This document shows, one piece after another, positions 1 through 11,303 of a stretch of DNA of 64,000 bases. The notes below the pieces were generated by a model. It searched no databases. It worked only from the letters and a program-made list of their open reading frames with translations, and was not told the DNA's origin. Source of the DNA: Brachypodium distachyon (taxonomy: Eukaryota; Streptophyta; Magnoliopsida; Poales; Poaceae). Made by a program: the position numbers and the translations under genes. Position 1 is the first letter of the stretch. Each line of letters starts with the position of its first letter. Where the stretch lies: positions 20,140,501 through 20,204,500 of the forward strand of contig NC_016132.3 of assembly GCF_000005505.3 (NCBI RefSeq). Reading direction: 5' to 3'.

Positions 1-656
1 AGTTTGACAAGCAGGGGAGCGTGTGCCAAAAATATTTGTACTCCGTATTTATTCTCTTGGTTCTTTGAGTTGGACCCAAGCTGCAGCACCACTCGATCGG
101 GCCGCCTCTTATTCATGTTATTCTAAAAAAAACTTATTCATGTAATAAGTCATCATGCTATTGCTAGTGATGATCAAGAATGAAAAGGTCAATTTTGATG
201 AAGATGCGAGACTTTTGTACCTTGCTAGCTAAGTGCCCGTGCGTTGCAACGGAGAGATAAACATCCTATTACTTAATAAAAACAAAGACAAACATGAAAG
301 GATTAACATGTACGGAGTAGTCATTGTATCGAATAACAAGTCATTACTCTTATGTACATGTACATATTCCAAGTACTCGTTGCACCGTGAGAGGAAAACA
401 AATAATACAATCGACACGTGAACATAACAACAAAAATTTACTATCCCCGAGGCAACGACGATCGGTAATGTGAAATATATGCTACATATTTGACGCCAAC
501 AACGATGGACTGTGAGTCGATCCAATACCTGAACATGATGAATCATGAACCAATAAATCCTCTACAATTGAGGCTCAGCAGAAATTTTGGTACACAAAAT
601 GACAGTTAGTGGTCTCGGGTATGGAACACATGTACACAACCATATTAGTTTGCTTT
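1..656. other. AT-rich intergenic DNA
   Basis: No gene is supported here; the short open frames on both strands show no recognisable domain. At 233-252 lies gtgcccgtgcgttgcaacgg, a motif I have often seen at the edges of grass repeats, so part of this stretch is probably old transposon DNA of a class I cannot name. Confidence 0.4.
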
Positions 657-1290
657 CTATTTGTACACTGAGCATTTATTTGGAGATGCCCTTCGATCCA
701 ATAATACATGTATATCGAGATTTGCACCTAAGGCTGTGCTAGGGCTGTCATCAACATCAGTATTGCCAAGACAAATAAAGTTCAAATAATCATGAGGCTC
801 ATATATATCATAAAGACCTAACAAGGCCCTATATATTGTCTCGATCATTTGTGTTGTTTTGTTCTACAATATAAGTGAAAAATTGGGTGTGCTCTATCGG
901 GAAAAATCTGCGAGTAAAGAATTCTTTGTGTAGGAGCACCAGTTGGCTTATCCTCGGGCAACACAGGAAGTACTAAGTATGCAGAAAAACTCTCATTCGC
1001 CTTAATCTTGTTTGCAAACTTCAGAGTAATTTCAATTGGTACCAAATTGTTAGCCCCTGAAAGACAATGCATGGGATGACTTGTGTGCTCTGAAATCAGA
1101 CCCTTGTGAAAAAACAGAGCAAATCAGACCCTTATGAGGAACAAAGTAACAACACCATGCATGCAATGGACAATTCGTACCATCTCATTGGCATTTCTTT
1201 ACTGCTCTGATAACTTGGCATGAAGATAGTTCTTGATTCGATGAAATTTGTTTGCTTCGTTTTCTGTATCATCAGCCTGAAGGGAAACAG
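657..1290 (-). pseudogene. phospholipase D fragment (beta/gamma/delta-like), decayed
   Basis: Read on the minus strand, three exon-like pieces resemble the C-terminal half of plant phospholipase D, which cleaves membrane phospholipids to phosphatidic acid. About 1190-1245 encodes NFIESRTIFMPSYQSS, a damaged form of the family's FIYIENQYF-GSSY segment. After an intron-like stretch ending in TTTCAG, about 955-1057 encodes GANNLVPIEITLKFANKIKA and then PTGAPTQRILYSQ. A 44-bp remnant of the next intron keeps its AG but has AT where the donor GT should be. Then 657-862 encodes NKTTQMIETIYRALL and YEPHDYLNFICLGN. The second HKD catalytic motif and everything after it are missing, and the exons cannot be joined by a normal donor, so this is a pseudogene fragment. 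The family match is strong; the subclass is inferred from the ETIYRAL and DYLNF wording. Confidence 0.75.
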
Positions 1291-1689
1291 AAGTGTAGTA
1301 AGGCACTTGAACAAGAAAACAATAACTGTAAATTGTAGGCATTTTCAATAGGGGAAACTGTCAGGTAAGCTCATGCTAAGACCCAAACCTGGCCTCAAGC
1401 TGCTCCAGCAGGTGACTTAACCTAAATCCATCAAAGAGGCATACATGATATCTAGATTATACTACCTCAGTAACAAAAACCTCGATTCCTTTGGGGCGAA
1501 ATACCACCAAGACTGTGGCCAACAAAAGTCCGCATCCCGAGAGGATTGGACTATATCGAGATGGTCCTTGAGCAAAAGGAAACCCTAACCCCCACCAAGT
1601 CGGGGTGCAATCATCTCGGTGATAAAAAAATCCACACCTTCTATCTTACCTGCAACATGAGTCACGAGGCGTATGAGCAACATTGAAGA

Positions 1690-2170
1690 ACCCAAGGTTC
1701 AAGGTTTGTTGCCGCAACAAAAATCTTAACTCCAAGAGTTAGGTTTGAAGGCTCAAGACTCAAAGGCCGTCGCAAAGTATCATAGCTCCAAGAGCCATGG
1801 TCGCGGCAAAGAGCCTAAGGTACAAAAGTACCACTAAAAAGTCTAACTTCAAGAGTTAGCATTGCAAACCCAAGGTTCAGGGCCATCGCAAAGAACCATG
1901 GCTCCAAGAGCCATGGTCGCAGCGAAGAGCCTAAGGTACGAAAATACCACTTAAAGTCTAGCTCCGAGAGCTAGCATGACGAACCCAAGGTTCGAGGCCG
2001 CCGTGAAATACCATCGCTCCAAGAGCCATGGTCGTGGCAAAGAGCCTAAGCTACAAAGGTACCACTTAAATTCTAGCTCCAAGAGCTAGCATGGCGAACC
2101 CAAGGTTCGGGGCCGTCGCAAAGTGCCTAACTCCAAGAGTTATGGTCACGACAACTCTGAAAGTTGTCGC
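1690..2170 (+). repeat. ~115-bp tandem repeat with hairpins
   Basis: The phrase cccaaggttc recurs at about 1691, 1869, 1984 and 2100, giving units of roughly 115 bp. Each unit holds short inverted repeats with a CAA or CGA loop, for example 1896-1916 (9-bp perfect stem CCATGGCTC/GAGCCATGG) and 1958-1974 (CTAGCTC/GAGCTAG). Tandem repeats between pol and the 3' LTR are known in Tat-lineage elements; the hairpins are seen directly. Confidence 0.8.
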
Positions 2171-2329
2171 AAAAGTATCTTGACTCCAATGGCTAGGGTC
2201 ACTACTATAAGCCCAAAAGCTCGGGGATTGTCACTGGAACTCCAGGGCCGCACGGCCAGGAACACAATTGTGCGGCAAAAAGAAGAAAACCACACAAGAG
2301 CAAAAACAAAAGGGGAGAAGGCCACCTCC

Positions 2330-3010
2330 TGCGCCCAAAGGGTATTCGGGCAAATACCGCGCCACATAAACGCCGGTGCCCGCGCCCACACGCTCCTCGC
2401 CACGCCAGCGGCGCCGCGCCCACGATGTGCCGTGCGTGCCCACGCCCATGCTTGCCAACGCCTTGTCGCGCATGCTCGTGCCTGCTCCATGCCCGCGCCC
2501 GCGCCGTGCCGCCCGTGCCCGCGCTCGACGTGCCGCGCATGCCCGAGCGTGCCACGCCATGCGCCCGCCATGCGACGCTCGTCGTGCCCGCGTGCCCCGC
2601 CTCGTCGAGCGTTGGGCCTCACTGCACCATGCTGCACATCCCCCGTGCCGCACATGCCCGAGCTCGCGGCGTCGGGCCACGCGTGCCCGAGCTCGCCACG
2701 CCGTGCCGCGCGCCCATCGTGCCGCACCTTGGTCCATAGCTTGGGGCGGACTGCCACCGCGCCCGCCAAGTGTTTGGCGAAAATACAGCGCCGACGTCTC
2801 GCCGCGCCCCGGCCAAGCCGCTTCCGCGCGGTGCCGCGTCGTACCTGCGCCGCGCCCAGGCCGTGCCATGCGCGCACCTCGCTGCGCGCACGACGCGCCA
2901 TGCAGTGCCGCGCCGTGCCCATGCCGGTTCCTCGCCCGCGCATGCCGCGCCCGCGCCATGCGCGTCCAAGCCATGCCCACGCCGGTACCTCGACGACCTC
3001 ATGAAGCGCT
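2330..3010. repeat. GC-rich low-complexity block
   Basis: The stretch is built from shuffled words such as gccgcgc, cgtgccc and catgcccgagc. It leaves long reading frames open on both strands and in several frames at once; the predicted proteins are only runs of Ala, Arg, Pro, His and Cys. This is the expected effect of few AT-rich stop codons, not evidence of a gene. It lies inside the Tat element. Confidence 0.7.
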
Positions 3011-4263
3011 CGTGCCCATGCTGCACCAAGACGCACCAAAGGTGTTCGACCGGTGTGCCTGCAAGGCTCGCCGACTACCAAAAAGCATCAAAGTCCATGC
3101 CGCAAAGCTCCCCTCACCTTCACAAGAGAAGGAAGGGCGCGGCCCAACGACGAGGATCTCTTGGGAGAATTTGGAGGCACGACCGTCACCTTGCTCCAAG
3201 CGGCCTCGGGCGTACTCCGCGTCCCCACGAAGACTCGGTGATGGAAAGCTTCCACGGCTGCGCCTCGGCAACCAACATGACCTCCGTCGTATGTGGGAAG
3301 TGGCTAATGCCCCTGCGGAGCTTCCTACTACACCAAGCTCTCGAAGGAATGCCGGATGCCGCCGAACGCGTCTTCGGCACCGGGCAAACCAAACAAGTAT
3401 GGTGTGAAGCTCCACAGTGCCCAAGGTCTCCATTTTATTGGCCGCAGGAGCCCCTAGGCGTCCGGGCCGGACCAATGCTGCGGCGACACCTTGCCGTCCT
3501 TCTCACCAAGGAACAAGACAAGAGGAGGAAAGAAATGGGAATGGGGAGCACCCCCTTTTCCCCAAAGGAGGCCGGCCTGGCCAAAGGGAGCCCCCCAGCG
3601 CAGGGGCCCTGCGTCCTGGCCTCGCCGGCGTCATCTCCGGTGACGCCCGGAGCCTGCAAAAGCTAGGGGAAAAGGGCCGTTCGGTCCCCTCCCGTACGAA
3701 GGAAGAAGATAGCCCAGAGCCGTCCGATCTAGGGCGTGCCCTCGCCCGTGGCCGTCGGATCTGCTCGCTTACTCCCGAACCGGTATCGGGCCCAGCTGGG
3801 CCGTGGCCCAACTGTGGCCCAAGAAGCCGGCCTATTAAAAAGAAATGGTGCGCCCGAAGGCGGCTCAAGCTCCGGCCCAACTCACGTCCGCGCGCGCGAA
3901 GCTGGCGGGCCAGCAGGGTTCGGAAACTTTGCAAAAAAGCCCAAGATTTTGGGAAAATTGCAAAAAATTCCTTCGGGACACGGGATTTCTCACAGAGAGA
4001 CCCCTAGGGTCCCAGTTTTTGCTAAAATAGCCCCTGAAACTCAATTTCTCGTAGAGAATCGTCGTAGGCATGGAATTTCCCCGAAACACCTCCAAGGCTC
4101 CTATTGTTTGCAGGAAAACCACCAAGTACCTCTGTTCCTCACAAGGAAGCTTGCCAGGGAATTCATCAAAGACACCATTGTAAATACAAGAAAAGGACTC
4201 AAGAGTCTCGCATCGAAGGTTGACCCGAAGGCATTCTCAATGCCTCCAGCTCAAGGGGGCTAC
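3011..4263 (+). other. Tat element 3' untranslated internal region
   Basis: GC-rich sequence continues to about 3900 and then becomes AT-richer up to the purine tract and LTR at 4264. Frames are open on both strands but none shows a gag, pol or host protein motif. I treat it as the non-coding spacer between pol and the 3' LTR. Confidence 0.5.
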
Positions 4264-5181
4264 TGTTGTAGTAAAATAAAACCCTTATTTGGGTCGGGCC
4301 GTAAATCCTACATGGTGACGACTAAGTCAACATTTCCCAAGCGTGAGTCAAGATGCACACGTGGCGTAGTCAATCTTACATGGCAAAGGAAGACAAGTCA
4401 ATAAGTCAAGCCTCTCATGTCATGGTCAAAGGGTGGAATGAGCTAGAGTAGGGCGCACGAAAGGTGTTGGGATGAGACTTTTGGTCCATGGTGGACCATG
4501 GACCAACATCCACTTTTCCCACTTAGTGCACACAAAAGATATAGACCAAGGAGCTATTTTTACCATTTTGCCCCCACTTTTCTCTCTCCCACAAGCGTAG
4601 ACATGGTCTTTTGTCATGCATCCCTAGGCTATAAATACCCCCCCCACACATGGGGGCATGTACCATTCACTCTCAACTTGAATAAACTCAAGGGGAGAGG
4701 GCTAGAGTGCTCCCTCTAAGGTTCGCTCTCGGGCACCGTTTTCGACTAAAAGTCGACCGGCCTCGAGGAAGTCTTCTAGGGGACTCTAGTTTCGAGGCTC
4801 CGAGCTAACCTTGGTTAGCACGGACTCGAAGGAAAAAGGGTTGGGTTAGAGTTCCGACGGTATCCTAACCTCGATACTTGGAAAGACGCGTTCGGTCCAA
4901 GTACGAGGCGGCCTCGACGAATCTCTCGCTAAAGGTATCTTGGGAAGATCCGCTTGGCCCAAACACTTGGCTAACAACCCCCTCGAAGAGTTTCCTAACA
5001 TAGGATTAAGTCGTACCCGCAGGGTCAACTGAACCTATTCAAAAAATATCAATGTGTCAATTTGTCCAAGTGTACGGCGACCTTCGCTATAGAGCCGACG
5101 TACACGTCCTACTTTTATACCCGCACTTGTGCCATCGAGCATTGGCACCTCTTACTCTAATTGTTGTCGAGAACAACAACA
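4264..5181 (+). repeat. LTR of the left Tat element (918 bp)
   Basis: It starts TGTTGTAGT and ends AACAACA. A promoter-like ctataaata lies at about 4629-4637. The last third matches, in reverse, the LTR at 17684-18503, including the segment about losing into cttggctaac and the stretch near the end giving gtgtacggcgacc. Confidence 0.8.
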
Positions 5182-5282
5182 GTGGCAAACAAGGAGACCC
5201 GTTCCCTCCGATACATAATAAGTGTCGGGATTTTAGTACAAAGTTTCCGTAGAAGGTCGCATTGTGGCAAACAAGGAGACCC
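5182..5282. repeat. 19-bp direct repeat around a MITE-like piece
   Basis: The words at 5182-5200 and 5264-5282 are identical (gtggcaaacaaggagaccc). Between them is a short sequence beginning cgttccctccgatacataa, which resembles one end of a Stowaway-type element. Confidence 0.6.
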
Positions 5283-5308
5283 CATACGAAACGGGCATTC
5301 TTCATATA

Positions 5309-5421
5309 CTTCCTCCGTTTCATAATTGTTGTCTCAAATTTGCTTAAAAATGGATGTATCTATTTCTAAAAAGCGTCTAGATACATGTAATAATTCGACA
5401 AGAATTATGAAACGGAGGGAG
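5309..5421. mobile_element. Stowaway MITE (113 bp)
   Basis: A Tc1/mariner-type miniature element with terminal inverted repeats cttcctccgtttcataatt and the reverse of aattatgaaacggagggag, flanked by TA at 5307-5308 and 5422-5423. It encodes nothing. A near twin is at 49812-49924. Confidence 0.92.
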
Positions 5422-5423
5422 TA

Positions 5424-6201
5424 TTTTTTTTAGAACAAAACGGCCCTTCTTCAGTGTGGGTGTAGTGGCGAGAGGACCATGGGCCGTAATACAGTCAGCA
5501 TATTAAGTCAATCATCGCCAGGCCATTGTGGGCTGTATGACAGCCTCTGTATCTACCAGTAACATGTACTCCATGGACGGGCCTTCGTTCATCCCTCGGG
5601 CTCAGACAGAACAGAAACTTCCCCGTCTTACCCTAAAACAGTTCGAGAAAAAAATGTTAAAGAAACTGCCGAGGCCACCGTTCTCTGTCGAGACTCGAGA
5701 CGGCGCGGCGACTCAAAGAAATTTGAAGTTGCTCGGCTTCTTCGTCAGAAAGAGTGTAATCTACTCCGCTAGCAACCCCACTGGCCCAGCAAGTGGCAAA
5801 GAACGGCACAGGCAATAGAGCACGCGAGCTGCCCGACCATCTGATCCGGGGCCATCCATGTCTCAAGTCTCAACTAGTCCAAGGTGCCATCAATAGCTAG
5901 CTCGGCTCGCATCCATCCAAGCTGCCGCCTGCTCTTCTTTTCCTCACGGAGAGGACAGGGCGTCAACCACTACGCGGTACGCTGTGGGTTCATTCATCAA
6001 ATTGCACCTGGGAAAGGAAAGACCGAAAGAGTAGGCACTGGGCACCACTGGGTGATGATTTGATTAGAGATAACCCCATCCAGTGTCTCCCCCGGCCCGC
6101 TTTAAAGTGAAAATTAAAATACTGCTGCACTAGCTAGTCCAGATCCAGCTACAACTAGTGAAAGAAGGAACAGCTAGCGGCAATATTGTTATCTTTCTCA
6201 C
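5424..6201. other. intergenic, no supported gene
   Basis: Two short open frames overlap on opposite strands near 5530-5860, but neither has a recognisable motif or splice context. I see no other feature. Confidence 0.4.
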
Positions 6202-6327
6202 CTTTTCCTTGAGACGATATATATCTTCCATCGCGGCTTCTTCTTCTGGATCAGACCGAATGTCCAGTTGAGGAGACGCGCGCCATGATGGATCGATTGG
6301 CATGACATGAGAACTTGGGGAGTGCAT
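6202..6327 (-). CDS. possible first exon of a small unknown gene
   Basis: A minus-strand frame starts with ATG at 6327 and runs 42 codons to a good donor match (AAAAG followed by gtgagaaag) at 6202/6201. The peptide begins MHSPSSHVMPID and is acidic then basic near its end (DPEEEAAMEDIYRLKEK), which could start a short helix. No second exon was identified and no family is recognised. It could be chance, given the short length; the support is only the ATG, uninterrupted frame and consensus donor. Confidence 0.25.
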
Positions 6328-7185
6328 GCGTGAGGACTAATTAAACGAGTTGTTGGTCTCTGTTAAAATATTGCCTAGTGTTATCTCTGTTGCCACTATC
6401 TGTTGTGCACGATAACTCCGACAGTCCAGCCCAAATTCGACGGCTCGTCTTGGTTTCAAACAGAAAACAAATAGAGGCTCGGTAGTGCATCAAGCACAGC
6501 CGAAAACGTCATGTCCTTCCCTGGATTAAGTATTACCGCTAGTCCGTATGGTTAAGACACATGCAGACATGCTAGCACACCTCACAAAAGATATTCCAAA
6601 GTATGCATACTCTATGCAAACGCGAACGAGACGCCGACAAACAGGGAGACGTTGAGACTAATTTGAGGCGGGCTTTCATGCGCGTGTCAGCGAAGTTAAA
6701 CTAGAAAGATTCCATTAGCTCCACCTGAACCTCCACCGCATACGCACGCAGCACGTACACTGCAATATTGTTCCTCCACTGACGAAAAATACTATGCTAA
6801 AAAGTCTCAAAACATATTTACAAACAGAACAGGCCACCTTTCCCTGCTAGGAGCCTAACTTGAACAGAAAGAAGCTAGAAAAGTGAGTCGGCGAGGTGGC
6901 CCCACATCCGGGCCGGCCTCCAAACTCCGGAGAGGCAAGCTAGCTCGAGGACGACGCCCCTCGCCGGAGGCCGGAGCCAAGCCACATTGGTGATCGATTA
7001 GGCACTGTTAAACGGGCCAGATCGCTAGACCCGAAGCGGTCAAGGCAGCCGTAAGTGGCGCGATCCGGATAGTTTAATGGCGGCCTGGATCCGATGGCTT
7101 ACAGGTGGGGCCTGCTTGTCATCGCTTCGAACATCGAGTCGTCGTGAGAGGAGAGGACGTCGTCAGATCTTTGCGGTTCGATCGA
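6328..7185. other. intergenic, probably includes the RING gene 3' UTR
   Basis: No coding frame with a recognisable domain. The last 100 bases or so next to 7186 are likely the 3' untranslated region of the minus-strand RING-H2 gene. I found no clear poly(A) signal. Confidence 0.4.
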
Positions 7186-7743
7186 TCACACGGGGGAGTC
7201 GCCGGAGCCATCGACGGCGAGCGGCTTGGCGGCAACGAGGAGCGTGCGGCAGAGCGGGCAGCTGGGCTGAGACCGGAGCCAGGCGTCGACACAGTCCGGG
7301 TGGAAGCAGTGGCCGCAGGGGGGCAGCGCCTTCACCTTGTCCCCGGCCACCAGCTCCACGATGCAGATGGAGCACTCCGCCGCTGCCTGCTCCTCCTCGC
7401 CAGTGTCGCCACCGCCGCCCTTCTTCTTCAAGGCGGAAGGCGGCGGGCTGTAGAGCGTGACGGGCAGCCGGTTGATGGAGTCCGCGTCGAGGCCGGGCAT
7501 CGTGGGCGCCGGAGCGGAGGACGACGACGTGGCCTCCGGGTCGTTGGAGCGACGTTGGCGTTGGCGGCGGCGGCAGGCCCAGCGGAGGTAGAGGCTGACG
7601 GCGACGGAGACGACGACGAGGCAGAGCAGCCCCACCAGCAGCGGGACGGCGCGGCCGTGCAGCGCGAAGTTGCTGTCGTCCATGTCGGCGCCGTACCGCA
7701 CCCTCATCCCCGGGCTCCCCGCCGCGCCCTCCTGCGCCGCCAT
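7186..7743 (-). CDS. RING-H2 finger protein, ATL-type E3 ubiquitin ligase
   Basis: An intronless gene of 185 residues. It has one hydrophobic segment near residues 33-56 (membrane anchor), a basic stretch after it, the GLD motif at 84-86 (PGLDADSI), and a RING-H2 finger with ligands C124, C127, C143, H145, H148, C151, C162 and C165. The conserved Trp155 lies between the last two pairs. This order (membrane segment, GLD, RING-H2) defines the plant ATL family, whose members pass ubiquitin from an E2 to membrane-linked targets and are mostly intronless. The start at 7743 gives MAAQEG; an in-frame ATG ten codons upstream (7773) is possible but adds only a short basic leader. The substrate is unknown. 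No TATA box is evident upstream. Confidence 0.88.
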   Translation of the reverse strand: MAAQEGAAGSPGMRVRYGADMDDSNFALHGRAVPLLVGLLCLVVVSVAVSLYLRWACRRRQRQRRSNDPEATSSSSAPAPTMPGLDADSINRLPVTLYSPPPSALKKKGGGGDTGEEEQAAAECSICIVELVAGDKVKALPPCGHCFHPDCVDAWLRSQPSCPLCRTLLVAAKPLAVDGSGDSPV

Positions 7744-10700
7744 TTCTTCTCCTAATCTTCTTCCACACAGCACGCGAGGGTCGTTGAAAGCTCGTGCAGG
7801 AGGTCGACCAGCAAGCTAAGCTAAGCTAGCCCAGGCTCAGAAGCCACGCCAGGCCATGTGTCTCTGTGGATGTACGTGCGTGCGTGCGTGCTAGTCAAAG
7901 GCAGCGCATGGAAGACGACTGGCCGGCCATGCCGGGCTCGCGGCTTGTGGTGGAGGCGATCGTAGTAGCGATCGATCGAGCAAGCGAGGAAACTTCCACG
8001 CAAGTGGCGCGCTGTGGTTTGGCCTGTCGACCGGGCGTCGACGCGCGAGGTCCGAGAGCGATCGAGATTTGTGGGGGAGTGAGTGAATTGCACGATGGAT
8101 GGATGGGTGTGTGCGTGGTTTTAAAATTTCCAAGTCCTCGGCCGTCCCTTTTAAGGTTGAAACAATGGCTCCGGGCGCCAGTGGTGTAAACGTGGACAGC
8201 CCGGTGGGACACACGGGCAGGCAGAGAAGCCGCCGCGGGAACGAACTGGGCATGCATGACTGGGCGCTGGGGCCGGCGGCGGGCGATCGAGCTCGGGCTG
8301 GGCCGGGGGTGGCTGGCACGGCACGGAGGCAGGCAAGCGGCGGTGCATATCGTTCGTTTCGACATGTAGTTCTCCGAGTTGCTGGGAAGATTAATTAATT
8401 AATTAATTCCGGCGCGTTTTGAGACACTGTGCTCTGTGCTGACTTGTAGGTGCAACCTTTCTAGTCTTCGGTCGCGATCCACGGGAAAATAATGGATGCG
8501 TGCCTTGTGACGCGCTCGTGCATTCACACGGACAAGTTTTGTTGACCTGCACTGCACCGTTCTGCTACGAATAAATATTTTTTTTCCAACGGGGCTACCC
8601 CTGGTCTGCATTTTTTTTCCTCAACGAATATTTCCAATGGATGGTTTGTCAATCGAGTTGCATAAAAAGAGTTTAGTATGCATAACTGCTCTGCTTTTGA
8701 CACACAAAGGAAAATCAACGTACGCCCAAGATCAATGACTTTGAAACAAAGGATCTCCCTAATTTAACGTCAGTGCTAGCTTTCTAAACACTCTTTTCTA
8801 AGTAGCTAGTACTTCAGAGTTCACACAAAAACATCGTTTGAATTGGCCATGGCGTGTAACAGGAGTCAGGAGGTGCGTGTACGTAGTGCGGGCAGCTAAC
8901 AGAAAAAAAGAAACTTTTAGGAAAGCCCCAAAATGCGAATGTTCCAGGTGTCAGTCGTAGAGGTGAAACCCGGTGCCTTAGATCCTACCTAGACCAACCA
9001 AATGAACTTAAATTTTAAAATCACAGCACTTTTTGAAAATTTAGTGCATTTGTTTGAATAAAGAGGGCCAGAGGGTATCCTAACCTTTTTGCAGCTCTAT
9101 AGGTGTGCATACATGCTGTGATGCTCATAGAGAAAACACTCATGTGGCCCCGGTAAACAAACAAATTTTATGAGAATGCCTTTTTAGGGGTGTATATTTC
9201 TCAGCCAACCAACGTAAAAATTGTTATTTTTCAGTCGACAATCATATCCATTCAATTTATATTATTTTGTCCCTCGTACTTGCACAAATCTTGTACAGAT
9301 ATTAATGATTGGATTAATGGTTGTTTCGACATAGAAATAGTTATTTCTTAGCCCTTTTAAAAATAGCAAAACCGTTTTTTAGGACAATTAACTTTGTTTT
9401 TTGCACAAGGCAACTACAAGAACCAGAGAATTGACATGTATCATTCGAAAACTAGTTTTTTTTTCCTGGGTCCGGAACACACTTACTCCAACCTCCGTGG
9501 TGCAATTTTGAATAGACAGTACACTCATGATTTATGTCAAACTTTCGAAACTTATACAGTCCATTAACGCACCTAACCTACGTACACATGTAGGCCGTGT
9601 ACACACATTTCTGGCAAACTTTCCACGATGGAACCGACGCGGACTGCCCCAAATTAAACATAAGCTGCACGTACAGTGCCGTGATTGCCACCGGCCCGAC
9701 CCGTTCATAGCAAACTTTTCCCCCTACCATATGCATTTCGCAGTAACTACAACTGCTCAGCTTGTCACACTGCACCTCTCTGTTCTGAGCACTATATATG
9801 CCCTCGAAACTCCGAAACAAATATGGTGCGATGTTACGTGCAACCCACCTTCTATCTTTTGTGTCTCTGCCATCTCGAGCCAACAATTCTGGCAGGTGAT
9901 CAGGCCGCGCTGCTACTGATCCCTTTAATTGAGCTCCTCGAGATAAGCCTGAGATAAAAAAAAGATAAACAAAGTGCACCACCCCTGCATGGACCCCGGC
10001 CGGCCGTCTCGAGTAGTAGTAGTAGTGCTCGATCATACATATCACCAGCTAGCGACATATATATATCGATCAGCATCTTTTTTTCCAACCCGATCATGCT
10101 TTGCTTCCTGGTATAATAAATTATTAACGCATATATAGCAGTGACTGGTGCCGTACACGGATCACACCCGCAATCGTTAGCTAGATAGCTAAGCTGAAAA
10201 AGGCACGATTAATCAAAAAGCCAAAACCCCTGTGTCTAGCTAATCACGCATCGTCATCACCTCTGAAAATATCCAGTGCAGGGAGAAGAAGATCGAGACG
10301 CTGGTTAACTAGCTAGCCGGCTGTTGTCTGTGCGCTTTCTGTCATCAGCTTGGTACTATATAGCTAGCTTTTTCTTGCAGGCCGAACAGTGAGGTGTATC
10401 GCAGTACTGCGGCTCGAGCTATAGTTCTCGAGGTTTAATTGGCTTATGGCCGAGGGCAGTCGGCCGTCGTGCGCGGGAAAGGCGCATACAGGCCTGCCCA
10501 GGTTTGCATCTGGGCAAATTTAAGTGCGACCTAGCTGTGGGAATTAAGCAGCGGTCCAGCTGCTAACCGATTAAAAGTTACCGTATCTTAGCCAGCATCG
10601 CACTACCCGCGCGCAAGCACTGCAGGCCCCGCCGGTTCCCCCTCGTCCTCTTGGGATCTTGTCGACTTGGCGTACAGTTTCCATCATGGCTGCAATCTCT

Positions 10701-11303
10701 ACTTGCTCTGTTCGTACGTGCAAGGAGTTAGCCGGCCGGCCAAATTGGCAGTACCCCACTCTTCTTCAGTTCTCCTCCACTGGCTGGCTAGAGGCTAGCT
10801 AGCCAGTGAGCGAGGCACATTGACATTGAAACATTTGCATGCATGCATGCGTACGCGCCGTACAAAGGGGTTGTTAATTATGCGAATAATGCGATGCGCG
10901 CGATTGGACAGGTCGTTGTGTTGGCTGTCTTGTAGGATGATGAGATATGGCGTGAAGTCGGTCTGCTGGTGCAGCAGATGATGGATATTTCGGGGAGATA
11001 GATGGACGCAGCAGGTAAAGAGGTGGGGTGTAGTGGACTACTTGCGGCCGGTGAGTGCATGTCCGATGCGAAAGTAGCTCGTGTGACCACTGTTGCCGAA
11101 GGAAGCCAGGAAGGGGTGGAGGGCTTTGATCTGAAGAATTACGATCTTCCGTACGTGCGCCTGTAGAATCGTTTCCTTGATGGGTGGATTGACGGCCTTA
11201 TTCTTCAATCGTTTCCTTTAGATATTCAGAAGGGAGTGTCTAACGCTCAGTCTGAGAAATTAATTTCTCAGTCGACGAGAGCCGTGAGCGATTCTATTTC
11301 TAC
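7744..11303. other. long intergenic stretch, no supported gene
   Basis: The part next to 7744 should hold the RING gene promoter and 5' UTR. Beyond it the sequence is AT-rich with many ctagctag words and short repeats (attaattaattaatt near 8390, gtagtagtagtag near 10013). Open frames near 8100-8360, 9530-10050 and 10570-11090 lie on both strands and match nothing I know. No RNA gene was recognised. Confidence 0.4.

Larger units (their letters stand above)
1480..5181 (+). mobile_element. Tat-lineage Ty3/gypsy LTR element, 3' part only
   Basis: This is the 3' internal region plus 3' LTR of an LTR retrotransposon on the + strand. The LTR (4264-5181) is preceded by a purine-rich tract (about 4252-4260, tcaagggggc) of the kind that primes plus-strand synthesis. 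Its LTR start (tgttgtagtaaaataaaa) and end (gagaacaacaaca) match the LTR of the minus-strand element at 12169-18503, so both belong to one family. No gag, pol or 5' LTR is present. The left edge is set where recognisable element-like sequence starts and is uncertain by perhaps 100 bp. The region contains a tandem array (1690-2170) and a GC-rich low-complexity block (about 2330-3010). Confidence 0.65.

Noticed and set aside
2123..3666. Several long open frames on both strands that could be read as proteins of 250-343 residues
   Set aside because: They overlap in many frames within GC-rich low-complexity DNA of a retroelement and show no domain or codon signal; open frames are expected there by chance.
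7077..7755. Plus-strand frames of 127 and 216 codons
   Set aside because: They are the reverse side of the minus-strand RING-H2 gene, which has a full domain match.
10320..10350. A stretch resembling the star strand of miR156
   Set aside because: The match is only partial and no matching mature arm is found nearby to form a precursor hairpin.
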